Source of the DNA: Hyphomicrobiales bacterium
Lineage (GTDB): Bacteria > Pseudomonadota > Alphaproteobacteria > Rhizobiales > Rhizobiaceae
Length of the DNA: 60,958 nt
Direction of reading: 5' to 3'
NCBI GenBank assembly: GCA_900474095.1
Contig: UCOA01000119.1
Span: 1 to 60,958 of the forward strand
In this document: positions 1 through 8,615 of the stretch, one piece after another
Numbering within the stretch: the stretch's first letter is position 1
Layout of the letters: each line of letters starts with the position of its first letter
The notes under the pieces: generated by a model
Told to the model about the DNA's origin: nothing
The model's input: the letters and a program-made list of their open reading frames with translations, nothing else
Database searches by the model: none
Made by a program: the position numbers and the translations under genes

Positions 1-1483
1 CTTCACCGGCGCGAGCCGCCTCGACACCGGCGTTGAGGGCAAGCAGGTTGGTCTGGAAGGCGATCTCGTCGATGACGCCGATGATCTGGCTGATCCGGCT
101 CGACGAACCCTCGATGCGGCTCATGGCGCTGACGGCGCTGCGGACGATTTCGCCGGACTTGCCGGCGCTTTCCTTCGTCTCGCGCACCATGTCACGGGCT
201 TCGTTGGCACGCGACGAGGAGGCGCGCACGGTCGCGGTGATCTCGTCCAATGCCGCAGCGGTTTCCTCAAGCGCTGCAGCCTGCTGCTCGGTGCGCTTGG
301 AGAGGTCGTTGGCGGCAGAACTCAGTTCGGCGGAACTTTCCTTGATCGTGCCAGCAGCCCCGCGCACATTTTGCATTGTCAGGCGCAACGTCACCATCGT
401 CGTATTGACGTTCTGCTGCAGCTCGGCGAAGGCGCCGTGGAACTGCCCTTCCATGTTCTGCGACAGATCGGCGTCGGCAAGAGCGGCGATGACCCGGCGC
501 ACTTCGGCGACGGCGTTGTCGATACTGTCGACCAGTTCGTTGACGCTGCCGGCGAAGCGATTGAGATCCTCGTTCTGGTAGTCCTTGCCGATGCGACCGG
601 TGAAATCGCCGGCGACGGCTGCGGCAACGACGGCGCTGATGCTCGACTGGAGATCGCTGCTGAGGGCATGAAGTGCTGCCTCCTGCGCCTTCATGTCGCG
701 CATCGCCAGCGCATTGCGGCGGAAGACTTCGACGGCGCGCGCCATTTCGCCGATCTCGTCCTTGCGGCCGGCGTCCGTGCCGGTGCTGTCGAGATTGCCT
801 TCGGCAAGGCGGCTCATGGCGGCCGTCAGCGAACGAACCGGCGCCGAAATGCCACGGCGGGCAGCGAGCAGGCTGACCACCGCACCAAAGACGATGCAGG
901 CCGCGGCCGACGCTACGGCGATGACGAGTGCGAGCGACGAGGACTGGAGAGCGTCGGCGCGGGCCGTGGCGAGCGCTTCGCCCGAATAGGTGCTGTATTC
1001 CTTGACCGCGCTGGTGACGGTCTTTTGGGCGACAAGCGCCTTGTCGAGCCCCGCCTTGATCGCGGCAGCATCCTGGCCGTCCTTTTCGGCAACATCCACC
1101 ATGGCGCGGATTTCGCCGAAGTAAGTTTCAAGCGTCGAGCGGATCGTCTGCAGCTGCTTGAGTTCGGTCTGGTCGGCGGTCGCTTCGATCTTTGGCAGGC
1201 GCTCGAGCATTTCGTTGGCGCGCTTTTCCGTTTCGGCGCGGAAATCGGCCGCCTTTTCAGGCTGGGCGGCGAGCTGGTAGGTCATGCGGCTAATGGCGAT
1301 GATGTCGACGCGCAGGTCCATCGCCTCGCGGGCGACTTCCTCTTTCGCGCCGACCGACACGATGGCCTGCTCGAGCGCGGAGATGCCTTTCGCGCCAACA
1401 AAGGCGATGACCAGCGAGGAGAGCCCCATGACGAACACGACGAGGCCGATCTTCTGGAGAATGGAAAGATTGCGAAAGGTCAT
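1..1483 (-). CDS. Methyl-accepting chemotaxis protein (partial, cut by the window edge)
   Basis: The minus-strand reading frame is open from an ATG at 1483 to base 1 and gives 494 residues without a stop. An N-terminal membrane segment (about residues 7-29), a four-helix-like sensing region, a second membrane segment near residue 190 and a HAMP-like stretch are followed by a coiled signalling domain. The end holds the chemoreceptor hairpin signature ([20 protein letters not shown], then VEAARAGE), so this is a transducer that signals to CheA/CheW. The sensed ligand cannot be told. The start is supported by CGGAG upstream. The C-terminal part of the signalling domain lies outside the window. 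Confidence 0.93.
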   Translation of the reverse strand, partial: MTFRNLSILQKIGLVVFVMGLSSLVIAFVGAKGISALEQAIVSVGAKEEVAREAMDLRVDIIAISRMTYQLAAQPEKAADFRAETEKRANEMLERLPKIEATADQTELKQLQTIRSTLETYFGEIRAMVDVAEKDGQDAAAIKAGLDKALVAQKTVTSAVKEYSTYSGEALATARADALQSSSLALVIAVASAAACIVFGAVVSLLAARRGISAPVRSLTAAMSRLAEGNLDSTGTDAGRKDEIGEMARAVEVFRRNALAMRDMKAQEAALHALSSDLQSSISAVVAAAVAGDFTGRIGKDYQNEDLNRFAGSVNELVDSIDNAVAEVRRVIAALADADLSQNMEGQFHGAFAELQQNVNTTMVTLRLTMQNVRGAAGTIKESSAELSSAANDLSKRTEQQAAALEETAAALDEITATVRASSSRANEARDMVRETKESAGKSGEIVRSAVSAMSRIEGSSSRISQIIGVIDEIAFQTNLLALNAGVEAARAGE

Positions 1484-1817
1484 GACTGAACTCCGGCAGG
1501 GCGATCGCCCGCAAGCTGAACGAAAAAGGGAGGTTCAAGGCATGATGCCTCTGACAAAGCGCTGGGGGAAAACGACATCGCGCCTGAGGCGCAATCTGAA
1601 GGAATTGCGCTAACGTACGGTTAAAGCTTTCCTATGTGAATCGCGGCAAGTCTCGATGTCATCTGATCCTCCGTCGAGGATGAAGCCGATACGCGCAACG
1701 GGCAACAAGCCAATTTGTTCAGGCGGTCTGAGCAACGTCCGCAGCTTTTTCCTTGAACCTTGCGCACCCGGCCTCTATCTCCGATGTACACCCCTCGCAT
1801 TTTTCCCGGAGTCATCC

Positions 1818-3911
1818 TTGTCCATATTCAAGAATCTGCCCGCCGCTCCTGTTGCTTCGAAAAAACCGGTGACCGATACCCGCCACGGCATCACCCGCAC
1901 GGACGACTATGGGTGGCTGCGCGCCGACAACTGGCAGGCGATGTTCAAGGATCCCTCGATCCTCGATCCGGAAATCCGAAAACACCTGGAGGCCGAGAAC
2001 GCCTATATGAAGGCGGCGATGGCCGATACCGAGGCGCTGCAGAAGACGCTGTTTGCCGAGATGAAGGGCCGCATCAAGGAAGACGACAGTTCGGTGCCGA
2101 TGAAGGACGGACCGTTTGCCTATGGCACGTTCTTCGTCACCGGCGGCGAGCAACCCCGTTATTTCCGCATCCCCCGCGATGGGGGCGAACGGACGGTCCT
2201 TCTCGACGGCGACAAGGAAGGCGACGGCAAGGCCTATTTCCGCCTCGCCGGCATCGACCACTCGACCGACCACAGCCGCGGCCTCTGGGGCTATGACGAC
2301 AAGGGCTCGGAATATTACACGCTGCGCGTCCGCGATCTCTCGACGGGCGAGGACCTCACCGATGTCATCGAAAACACCGGCGGCGGCGGCGCCTGGGCGC
2401 CGGATGGCAAGAGCTTCTTCTATACCGTGCTTGACGATAACCACCGGCCGTCGAAGATTTTTCACCACATCATCGGCACGCCGCAGAGCGACGACCGGCT
2501 GGTCTACGAGGAGGAAGATCCGGGCTTCTTCATGGGCGTCGGCGGCTCGATGCTCGACGATTTCATCTACATCGACATACACGACCACGAAACCAGCGAA
2601 TACTGGCTGCTGCCGACCTCCGACCTGACGGGCAAGCCGCATCTGGTATCGGCGCGCGAAACCGGGCTCGAATATTCGCTGACCGAGGGCGGCGACGTCT
2701 TCTACATCCTGACCAACGCCGACGGTGCCAAGGATTTCAAGATCATGCAGACGCCGGTTGACAAACCTGGCCGCGAAAACTGGACCGACGTCGTGCCGCA
2801 TACGCCCGGCCGGCTGATCATCAGCCACATGGCCTTTTGCCGTCACCTCGTCTGGCTGGAGCGGGAAAACGGCCTGCCGCAGATCAAGATCCGCGACCGC
2901 AGGAGCGGCGAGGAACACGCGATCGCCTTTGCCGAGGAAGCCTATTCGCTGGGCTTGTCCGGTGCCGGCGAATACGACACCGACGTCATCCGCTTCTCCT
3001 ACTCCTCGATGACGACGCCGAGCCAGCTCTACGACTACAACATGGCAACGCGCGAGCGTACGCTCCTGAAGACGCAGGAGGTGCCGTCCGGCCACAATGC
3101 GGACGACTACGTCACCCGCCGCGTCATGGCTCCGTCATGGGACGGCGTCGAGGTTCCGGTCACCCTGCTCTATCGTCGGGATACGCCGCTCGACGGCTCG
3201 GCGCCCTGCCTGCTCTATGGCTATGGCGCCTATGGCATCAGCATCCCGGCAGGCTTCAACACCAATTGCCTGTCGCTCGTCGATCGCGGCTTCGTCTTTG
3301 CCATCGCCCATATCCGCGGCGGCAAGGACAAGGGCTTCCAGTGGTACGAAGACGGCAAGATGGGCAAGAAGACCAACACCTTCAAGGACTTCATCGCGGC
3401 GGCCGACTATCTGAATCAACAGAAGTTCACCTCCTACGCGAACATCGTTGCCGAAGGCGGCTCGGCCGGCGGCATGCTGATGGGCGCCATCGCCAACATG
3501 GCGCCGGAGAAGTTCAAGGGCATCATCGCCGCAGTCCCCTTCGTCGACGTGCTCAACACCATGCTCGACGACACGCTGCCACTCACCCCGCCGGAGTGGC
3601 CGGAATGGGGCAACCCGATCGAAAGCAAGACGGCCTATGAGCGCATGGCGGCCTACAGCCCTTATGACAACGTTTCGGCCAAGCCCTACCCCGCGATCCT
3701 GGCGCTCGGCGGGCTCACCGATCCGCGCGTCACCTATTGGGAACCGGCCAAATGGGTGGCCAAGCTGCGCGAAAAGACGACTGGCTCCCAGCCGATCCTG
3801 ATGAAGACCAACATGGACGCCGGCCACGGCGGCGCCTCGGGGCGGTTCCAGCGGCTCGAGGAGATCGCGTTTGAATATGCGTTCGCGATCAAGGTGGCGG
3901 GGAAGATGTAA
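1818..3911 (+). CDS. ptrB: Oligopeptidase B (S9 prolyl oligopeptidase family)
   Basis: This 697-residue cytoplasmic serine peptidase matches the usual family length. An N-terminal beta-propeller region precedes an alpha/beta-hydrolase domain. The nucleophile is Ser549 in GGSAGG, with Asp635 in GLTDPRV and His670 in AGHGG. The family cleaves short peptides after basic residues. The frame is open upstream to 1656, but those extra 54 residues look non-coding. I chose the TTG at 1818 because CGGAG lies just before it and the protein then begins MSIFKNLPAAP, as family members do. It stands alone between other genes, so no operon partner is suggested. Confidence 0.9.
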   Translation: MSIFKNLPAAPVASKKPVTDTRHGITRTDDYGWLRADNWQAMFKDPSILDPEIRKHLEAENAYMKAAMADTEALQKTLFAEMKGRIKEDDSSVPMKDGPFAYGTFFVTGGEQPRYFRIPRDGGERTVLLDGDKEGDGKAYFRLAGIDHSTDHSRGLWGYDDKGSEYYTLRVRDLSTGEDLTDVIENTGGGGAWAPDGKSFFYTVLDDNHRPSKIFHHIIGTPQSDDRLVYEEEDPGFFMGVGGSMLDDFIYIDIHDHETSEYWLLPTSDLTGKPHLVSARETGLEYSLTEGGDVFYILTNADGAKDFKIMQTPVDKPGRENWTDVVPHTPGRLIISHMAFCRHLVWLERENGLPQIKIRDRRSGEEHAIAFAEEAYSLGLSGAGEYDTDVIRFSYSSMTTPSQLYDYNMATRERTLLKTQEVPSGHNADDYVTRRVMAPSWDGVEVPVTLLYRRDTPLDGSAPCLLYGYGAYGISIPAGFNTNCLSLVDRGFVFAIAHIRGGKDKGFQWYEDGKMGKKTNTFKDFIAAADYLNQQKFTSYANIVAEGGSAGGMLMGAIANMAPEKFKGIIAAVPFVDVLNTMLDDTLPLTPPEWPEWGNPIESKTAYERMAAYSPYDNVSAKPYPAILALGGLTDPRVTYWEPAKWVAKLREKTTGSQPILMKTNMDAGHGGASGRFQRLEEIAFEYAFAIKVAGKM

Positions 3912-3939
3912 GGAAGGGGGCGCAGTACATGACGCTGTG

Positions 3940-4065
3940 TTGCCCCTCATCCGGCCTGTCGGCCACCTTCTCCCCCTGAACGGGGAGAAGGGACAAACAG
4001 CAAACTCCGTCATCCCCTCTCTCCGCTCGCGGGGAGAGGGTTAGGGTGAGGGGCGAAGCGAGGCA
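3940..4065. repeat. Intergenic palindromic repeat of rhizobial type
   Basis: The gap behind the peptidase gene contains GC-rich inverted motifs: CCCCTCATCCGGCCTGTCGG, then a CTCCCC/GGGGAG hairpin, then a second CTCCGCTCGCGGGGAG hairpin, ending GGGTTAGGGTGAGGGG. This composition is familiar from dispersed intergenic elements of Rhizobiaceae. I saw no second full copy in the window, so the family assignment rests on recognition. It may also help end transcription of the upstream gene. Confidence 0.55.
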
Positions 4066-4170
4066 GGATCGTCGTGTCTGTGGCGGACGGCTCAAATCTC
4101 GCTCGCATCAGGCTGTTCTTCGCGTTCATGACAATTCGTGAACCGCGAGGAGAATAGAGGAAGAGAACAC

Positions 4171-4692
4171 ATGCCCGTCCACATCGCTCTTCTGCGCGCC
4201 GTCAATGTCGGCGGAACCGGCAGGCTCACGATGAGCGACCTGAAGGCGCTTTGTGAGAAGGTCGGCTTCTCGGACGTCAAAACCTATATTCAGAGCGGCA
4301 ATGTGTTGTTCCGCTCCGAACACTCCGCCGGAGATGCCGCCAGGATTCTGGACGAAGCGCTTGGAAAGGTCATGGGCAAGGCGCCGGGTGTGATGGTGCG
4401 TAGCCGCAACCAGCTGAAAAAGATCGCCGAGAACAATCCCTTCCCCGATGCCAAGCCGAACTACCTGATGGTCAACTTCCTGCCGGAAGAAGCGCCGAAG
4501 GATGTGCTCGACAAACTCGTCGCGCCCGATGGCGAAGAGGTGCATGTCGCGGGCGGTGAAATCTACGTGCATTATCCGAACGGCTCGGGCCGCTCGAAAC
4601 TGAAACTGCCGGCGTTGAAGCAGGCGACTTCGCGCAATCTCAACACGGTGCGGAAACTGGCGGAGCTTGCCGCGGAAATGGAGGACGACTAG
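4171..4692 (+). CDS. DUF1697 family protein
   Basis: The 173-residue product begins MPVHIALLRAVNVGG, which is the typical opening of DUF1697 proteins (IALLRGINVGG), and contains the conserved YIQSGNVLF segment. The biochemical role of the family is not established. The frame extends upstream to a GTG at 4138. The ATG at 4171 was chosen because a GAGG/AGGA ribosome site lies just before it and the family N-terminus starts there. It is flanked on both sides by dispersed repeats and appears monocistronic. Confidence 0.85.
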   Translation: MPVHIALLRAVNVGGTGRLTMSDLKALCEKVGFSDVKTYIQSGNVLFRSEHSAGDAARILDEALGKVMGKAPGVMVRSRNQLKKIAENNPFPDAKPNYLMVNFLPEEAPKDVLDKLVAPDGEEVHVAGGEIYVHYPNGSGRSKLKLPALKQATSRNLNTVRKLAELAAEMEDD

Positions 4693-4792
4693 CGCGCCGC
4701 GCCACATCTGACGCGCGAGGAAACTGTAGCATTTTGAAAAGCTGCATAATTTTTATCAAATCCATTCCGATTTAAGGAATTATGCAGAAGGC
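4692..4792. repeat. Two-palindrome intergenic repeat (family B), copy 1
   Basis: A degenerate GCGCGCCGCGCC...TGACGCGC...CTGTAG palindrome is followed by AAGCTGCATAATTTTT...TTTAAGGAATTATGCAG. The same two-part layout recurs at about 10431, 28929, 47905 and 60853, with a half copy near 22500. The second palindrome here is well kept and the first is worn. It lies between convergent genes. Confidence 0.75.
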
Positions 4793-4793
4793 C

Positions 4794-5414
4794 TCAGGCA
4801 CGCTGCGCCGGCTGGAAAAGCAGTTTGACGAAACTGCGGAACACGAGAATCTGGTCTGGCAGACTTTGTGGCTCTTTCAGCGCCTTTGAAAGCACAATGC
4901 CACCTTCGATCACCGTCGAGACCATGTCGGCAAGCTGGTCCACGTCGAGGTGCTCACGCGGCGTGTAGACGGCGAAAATGTCATCGAACATGCCGCGGAA
5001 GCGACGCCGCCATGTCAGCGCAGCCTGACGGTTGATCTCCTGGATTTCCCGATCGAAAAGCCGCTCATAGTAGCAGATGGTCGCGACCAGGCAGCCCGGG
5101 TGGCCGTTCGGCAGGTCGGACAGCAATTCGGACAGCAGCTTCAGGCCGAGCAGAAAGGATTGCAACGGATCGTCCATCAGATCGCGGGCCCGGCTGAAGA
5201 TCTCGTCGTAGATCCGCTCGTCGTTTTCGATGTACCGGTTGAGCAGCGCCTTGGCGAGTTCGTTCTTGTCGCGGAAATGATAGAAGAAACCGCTCTTCGT
5301 GATGCCGGTCTCGGCAATGAGTTCCTCTATCGACGTGCCCCCAAAACCCTTTTGCAGCACCGCCGCTTCCGCCACATCGAGAATGCGGGTTCTCGTCTCC
5401 TCACCCTTGCGCAT
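4794..5414 (-). CDS. TetR family transcriptional regulator
   Basis: The 206-residue protein has a TetR N-terminal helix-turn-helix (about residues 8-54, ending ITKSGFFYHFRDKNELAKALL) and a C-terminal ligand/dimer domain resembling the TetR_C group with a GCLVATICYYERLF stretch. A longer start exists at 5474, but the ATG at 5414 has AGGAG eight bases upstream and matches the family length. The gene is divergent from a homocysteine-methyltransferase-like gene across a 227-bp gap that contains an inverted repeat, so it may control that gene and itself. The effector is unknown. Confidence 0.88.
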   Translation of the reverse strand: MRKGEETRTRILDVAEAAVLQKGFGGTSIEELIAETGITKSGFFYHFRDKNELAKALLNRYIENDERIYDEIFSRARDLMDDPLQSFLLGLKLLSELLSDLPNGHPGCLVATICYYERLFDREIQEINRQAALTWRRRFRGMFDDIFAVYTPREHLDVDQLADMVSTVIEGGIVLSKALKEPQSLPDQILVFRSFVKLLFQPAQRA

Positions 5415-5527
5415 GTCTCGCTCCTGTACCGCCGGTAGGGTTTTCGAAGGTCCAGGTTGAAATACTGCATCCACCCGCCCCAGCCCATTTCAGACAACCT
5501 ATTGATTTTCGACACCTTTATAGACTT

Positions 5528-5546
5528 TTGCGGAAGTATACCGCAA
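5528..5546. promoter_or_regulatory. Candidate TetR operator
   Basis: TTGCGG-N7-CCGCAA is a perfect inverted repeat in the gap between the divergent tetR-like and methyltransferase-like genes. Spacing and symmetry suit a TetR dimer. No binding data exist, so this is inference from position and symmetry. Confidence 0.4.
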
Positions 5547-5641
5547 GTCGGCTAGTTTAGCAGGAGATAAAACGGCACAAATCTACCGACGCTGCAACCC
5601 GCTTCAATGCGGATGTGAACCGGCGACAGAAGGTGGAGACC

Positions 5642-6598
5642 ATGAGCAAGTACCGACACGACCTACCGCAGTTGAAGGGCGGCATGTTCCTGGCCGACGG
5701 CGGCATGGAAACGACCCTGATCTTTCACGAAGGCGCCGAGCTGCCGCATTTCGCCGCTTTCGTGCTTTTGGCGGACAGAACCGGACGGCAGCAACTGAAG
5801 AATTATTACATCCGTTACCTCGATATTGCCGCAAGAGGAAAAAGCGGTTTCGTTCTGGATACGGCGACGTGGCGGGCCAATCCGGACTGGGGCGACAAGC
5901 TCGGCTACAGCGCGGAAGCACTCAAGGCAGCCAACGAGGATGCCGTCGAACTCCTCAGCGAAATTCGCGCCGAGCGTGAACGGCCGGGCGTGCCCATCGT
6001 CATCAACGGCGCGATCGGGCCGCGCGGCGACGGCTACAAGGCTGGCAAGATGGATGCCGCCGAGGCCGAGGCCTATCACGCCACGCAGATCGGGACCTTC
6101 GCCGCGACCGAAGCCGACATGGTCACCGCGCTGACGCTGACCAGCACCGACGAGGCGATCGGCATTGCGCGGGCGGCCAAGAGCGCGAACATGCCCTGCG
6201 TGATTTCCTTTACAGTGGAAACCGATGGCAATCTCATCACCGGCCGGACGCTGAAGGACGCGATCGAGGCGGTGGACGCGGCGACCGGCTCATACCCCCT
6301 GTATTACATGATCAACTGCGCCCATCCGAGCCATTTCGACAACGTCGTCGCCGGCGACGCGGCTTGGCTGAAGCGGCTTGGCGGTCTTCGCGCCAATGCT
6401 TCGAAAATGAGCCATCAGCAACTCGACGAGAGCGAGACGCTGGACGCCGGCGACCCCGCCGAGCTCGGCCAGCGCTATCGGCAACTGACGCGCCGCCTGC
6501 CGCAGATCCGCGTTCTCGGCGGCTGCTGCGGCACTGATCACCGGCATGTCGCGGCGATCTGCGAGGCATGCTTGCCAAATGCAATATTCAGCGCCTGA
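5642..6598 (+). CDS. Homocysteine S-methyltransferase family protein
   Basis: The 318-residue protein starts with a LADGGMETTLIF segment and carries the zinc-binding cysteines of the family: one in INCAHP and a pair in LGGCCGTD near the C-terminus. Such enzymes transfer a methyl group from donors such as S-methylmethionine or betaine-like compounds to a thiol, usually homocysteine; the donor here cannot be told. The start at 5642 has AAGGTGGAG upstream. A DUF1127-like small gene follows after 37 bases and is probably cotranscribed. The divergent TetR gene is the likely regulator. Confidence 0.85.
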   Translation: MSKYRHDLPQLKGGMFLADGGMETTLIFHEGAELPHFAAFVLLADRTGRQQLKNYYIRYLDIAARGKSGFVLDTATWRANPDWGDKLGYSAEALKAANEDAVELLSEIRAERERPGVPIVINGAIGPRGDGYKAGKMDAAEAEAYHATQIGTFAATEADMVTALTLTSTDEAIGIARAAKSANMPCVISFTVETDGNLITGRTLKDAIEAVDAATGSYPLYYMINCAHPSHFDNVVAGDAAWLKRLGGLRANASKMSHQQLDESETLDAGDPAELGQRYRQLTRRLPQIRVLGGCCGTDHRHVAAICEACLPNAIFSA

Positions 6599-6635
6599 CT
6601 TGGGCTGACACCGGCAGCAACTGAAGGAGATGACA

Positions 6636-6929
6636 ATGACGACGATCCGCAATCGCGGACGCGGCGGACTGCTGCGCCTGGTCAACCGGTGGCTCGGCCG
6701 CGACCGGCCGGCCTGCGAGAAGCCCGAGTTCCTCACGCTGGAAGGCCTCAACGGCCACCTCATGCGCGACATAGGCCTGTCGCTGCACAGTGACCGCTAT
6801 CCGCACCGCGACGTTCGCCGAAATGACGAACGAACCGATCCCCGGGCCGCCGCCATTTGCACGGACAATCACGGCGCCAATGCCGGACTATGGCTGCGCT
6901 CCCCTTGCGGTTCGGGTCATCGGCGTTGA
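6636..6929 (+). CDS. Small DUF1127-like protein
   Basis: The 97-residue product is basic and contains LLRLVNRWLGR followed by LEGLNGHLMRDIGLS, resembling the arginine-rich DUF1127 motif (LxxLDDRxLRDIGL). The C-terminal third has no recognisable feature. The first ATG in frame (6630) touches the AAGGAG ribosome site, so the ATG at 6636 with six bases of spacing is preferred. It lies 37 bases behind the methyltransferase-like gene. DUF1127 proteins act in RNA or phosphate metabolism in related bacteria, but that is not shown for this one. Confidence 0.6.
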   Translation: MTTIRNRGRGGLLRLVNRWLGRDRPACEKPEFLTLEGLNGHLMRDIGLSLHSDRYPHRDVRRNDERTDPRAAAICTDNHGANAGLWLRSPCGSGHRR

Positions 6930-7064
6930 TCGACAGCCGTAAAGAGGAAAACAAGAATTGTTACTCATGCGATAAGGACAATTTTAACGAATTGTTTAAT
7001 CCTTTCAAGATTAGCGATACATAATACTTACTGCCAATTGCCAGTCCATATAGAGGGGGAAGCT

Positions 7065-8387
7065 ATGCGGCGGCCATTGAAAGCACACATCGATCATCTG
7101 CTCAGCGACGAATCGGGTAATTTTGCCACTCTTACTGCCATTGCTTTCGTTCCGGTCATCGGAGCAGCTGCTTTGGTGATTGACCTTGGAGCCGCATACG
7201 TCGAAGCAACGAAACTGCAAGCGGCGCTTGACAGCGCGGCCATTTCTGCGGTCCGATCCTTCGGGGAAGGTTCCAGCGAAGAAGAAACGACCAAGGAAGC
7301 GAGCGACATCTTCTTTGGCAACTTCACTGTCCCGGCAAATTCCGAGCCGCTGCCCGAGGACGACGAGTTGTCGAGTTTCAGCTTGATGCTCGTCGACGGT
7401 GCGCTCGAGGATACCGCAACGGCCGCCTACGGGTTCAGCTACAAACCGATGTTCCTGGAGCGACTGCCCTTCGAAATCAGCAAGCGCGCCATTGCAGCCC
7501 GGGTGCCGGGAATAGAGGCATGCATTCTGGCCCTGCACCCGACGAAATACCGGGCCTTCGAGGTTAGCGGCAGCGCCAATATCGATATGAGCGGCTGTAC
7601 CATCACCGCGAACTCCACCGATGCGCAGGCGATCTATGTCGGCGGGTCGGGCAGCCTGAAAGCCGAGTGTCTGGTTGCCGCCGGTGGCATTTCGATCGAT
7701 CCCAATGCCGTGCAACTGGCCTGCGACGACCCCCGCGAGATATCTCCACGGGTTCCGGATCCATTCAAGAACAGGAAACTCCCGGTTACCGCCCCGTGGG
7801 TCGATCTTTCCGGTTGCGGCCAAAACTTCGTCGATGGCGGCGGCGGCAATGGAAATTGCAATGGCACAGGAAAGACCCCGAAAGGAAACGACCCCGGCTA
7901 TGTCGTGACCTTGAAGCCAGGGACCTATGGCAGCCTCGAACTCAAGGGCGCGATCAAGCTGGAGCCGGGCTCCTATATCATCGATGGCGGCTCCCTGCAG
8001 TTGACCAGCCAATCGGTGGTGACCGGTTCTAACGTCACGTTTTTCCTGCTCGACGATGCCAAGCTCGTCATTCACGGCGGTGCGACGTTCCACATCTCGC
8101 CGGCGCTCTCGGGAAGCTGGGCCGGGTTTTCAATCGTCGCAGCACACGGCAACACGGAACCAGCCGTGATCAACGGAAACAGCGCCTCCTCGCTGACCGG
8201 GATCGTCTACATGCCGGATACGCAGGAAATCCAGTATTCCGGAAACGGAGCCACCGGCGGCGAATGCATTCGCCTGATCGCGCAGGAAATCACCCTCACG
8301 GGAAACAGCTATTTCAAGATGAACTGCGATCCGGAGTTGGCAAACATGAAAATCAACAATCCCGGTGCGATCCGTCTCGTGCAGTGA
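7065..8387 (+). CDS. TadE/TadG-like pilus-assembly-type protein (orphan)
   Basis: The 440-residue protein opens with DESGNFATLTAIAFVPVIG, the TadG/TadE-type prepilin-like segment, and one membrane helix at about residues 20-42 leading into VEATKLQAALDSAAI. The remainder is a secreted region rich in Gly, Ser and Asn with beta-helix-like repeats (GSLELKGAIKL, GSYIIDGGSLQL). Known TadG proteins sit in tad clusters, but no tad gene is near. The ATG at 7065 follows GAGGGGGA and is preferred to a TTG at 7038. The role is probably at the cell envelope; pilus function is unproven. Confidence 0.7.
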   Translation: MRRPLKAHIDHLLSDESGNFATLTAIAFVPVIGAAALVIDLGAAYVEATKLQAALDSAAISAVRSFGEGSSEEETTKEASDIFFGNFTVPANSEPLPEDDELSSFSLMLVDGALEDTATAAYGFSYKPMFLERLPFEISKRAIAARVPGIEACILALHPTKYRAFEVSGSANIDMSGCTITANSTDAQAIYVGGSGSLKAECLVAAGGISIDPNAVQLACDDPREISPRVPDPFKNRKLPVTAPWVDLSGCGQNFVDGGGGNGNCNGTGKTPKGNDPGYVVTLKPGTYGSLELKGAIKLEPGSYIIDGGSLQLTSQSVVTGSNVTFFLLDDAKLVIHGGATFHISPALSGSWAGFSIVAAHGNTEPAVINGNSASSLTGIVYMPDTQEIQYSGNGATGGECIRLIAQEITLTGNSYFKMNCDPELANMKINNPGAIRLVQ

Positions 8388-8403
8388 CCAAAGCGCGACA
8401 ATG

Positions 8404-8422
8404 CCAGCCCCTTAGGGGCTGG
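8404..8422. terminator. Hairpin behind the TadG-like gene
   Basis: CCAGCCCC-TTA-GGGGCTGG forms a perfect 8-bp stem with a 3-base loop 17 bases after the stop codon. There is no T tract after it, so it may stop transcription weakly or only protect the mRNA end. Confidence 0.45.
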
Positions 8423-8454
8423 ATGCGGCGCTCGGCACAACGCCGATAGGCAAG

Positions 8455-8470
8455 CCCTGAACGTTCAGGG
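8455..8470. promoter_or_regulatory. Perfect 16-bp palindrome
   Basis: CCCTGAACGTTCAGGG is fully self-complementary with no spacer and lies in the 228-bp gap ahead of selO. It may be an operator for a dimeric repressor. No regulator gene lies next to it, so the assignment is open. Confidence 0.35.
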
Positions 8471-8615
8471 AAGGCATGATCCATGCAACAGCGGCGGAAA
8501 ACAAAGCCTTGCAATGCAAGCCCGCACGCACGATATCCGGTTCACCGACAGCTTGCGGACGCGGTATCATCCGTAAGCCATTGACCGACACGGCATTCGG
8601 TGGAGATCAGTCAGC

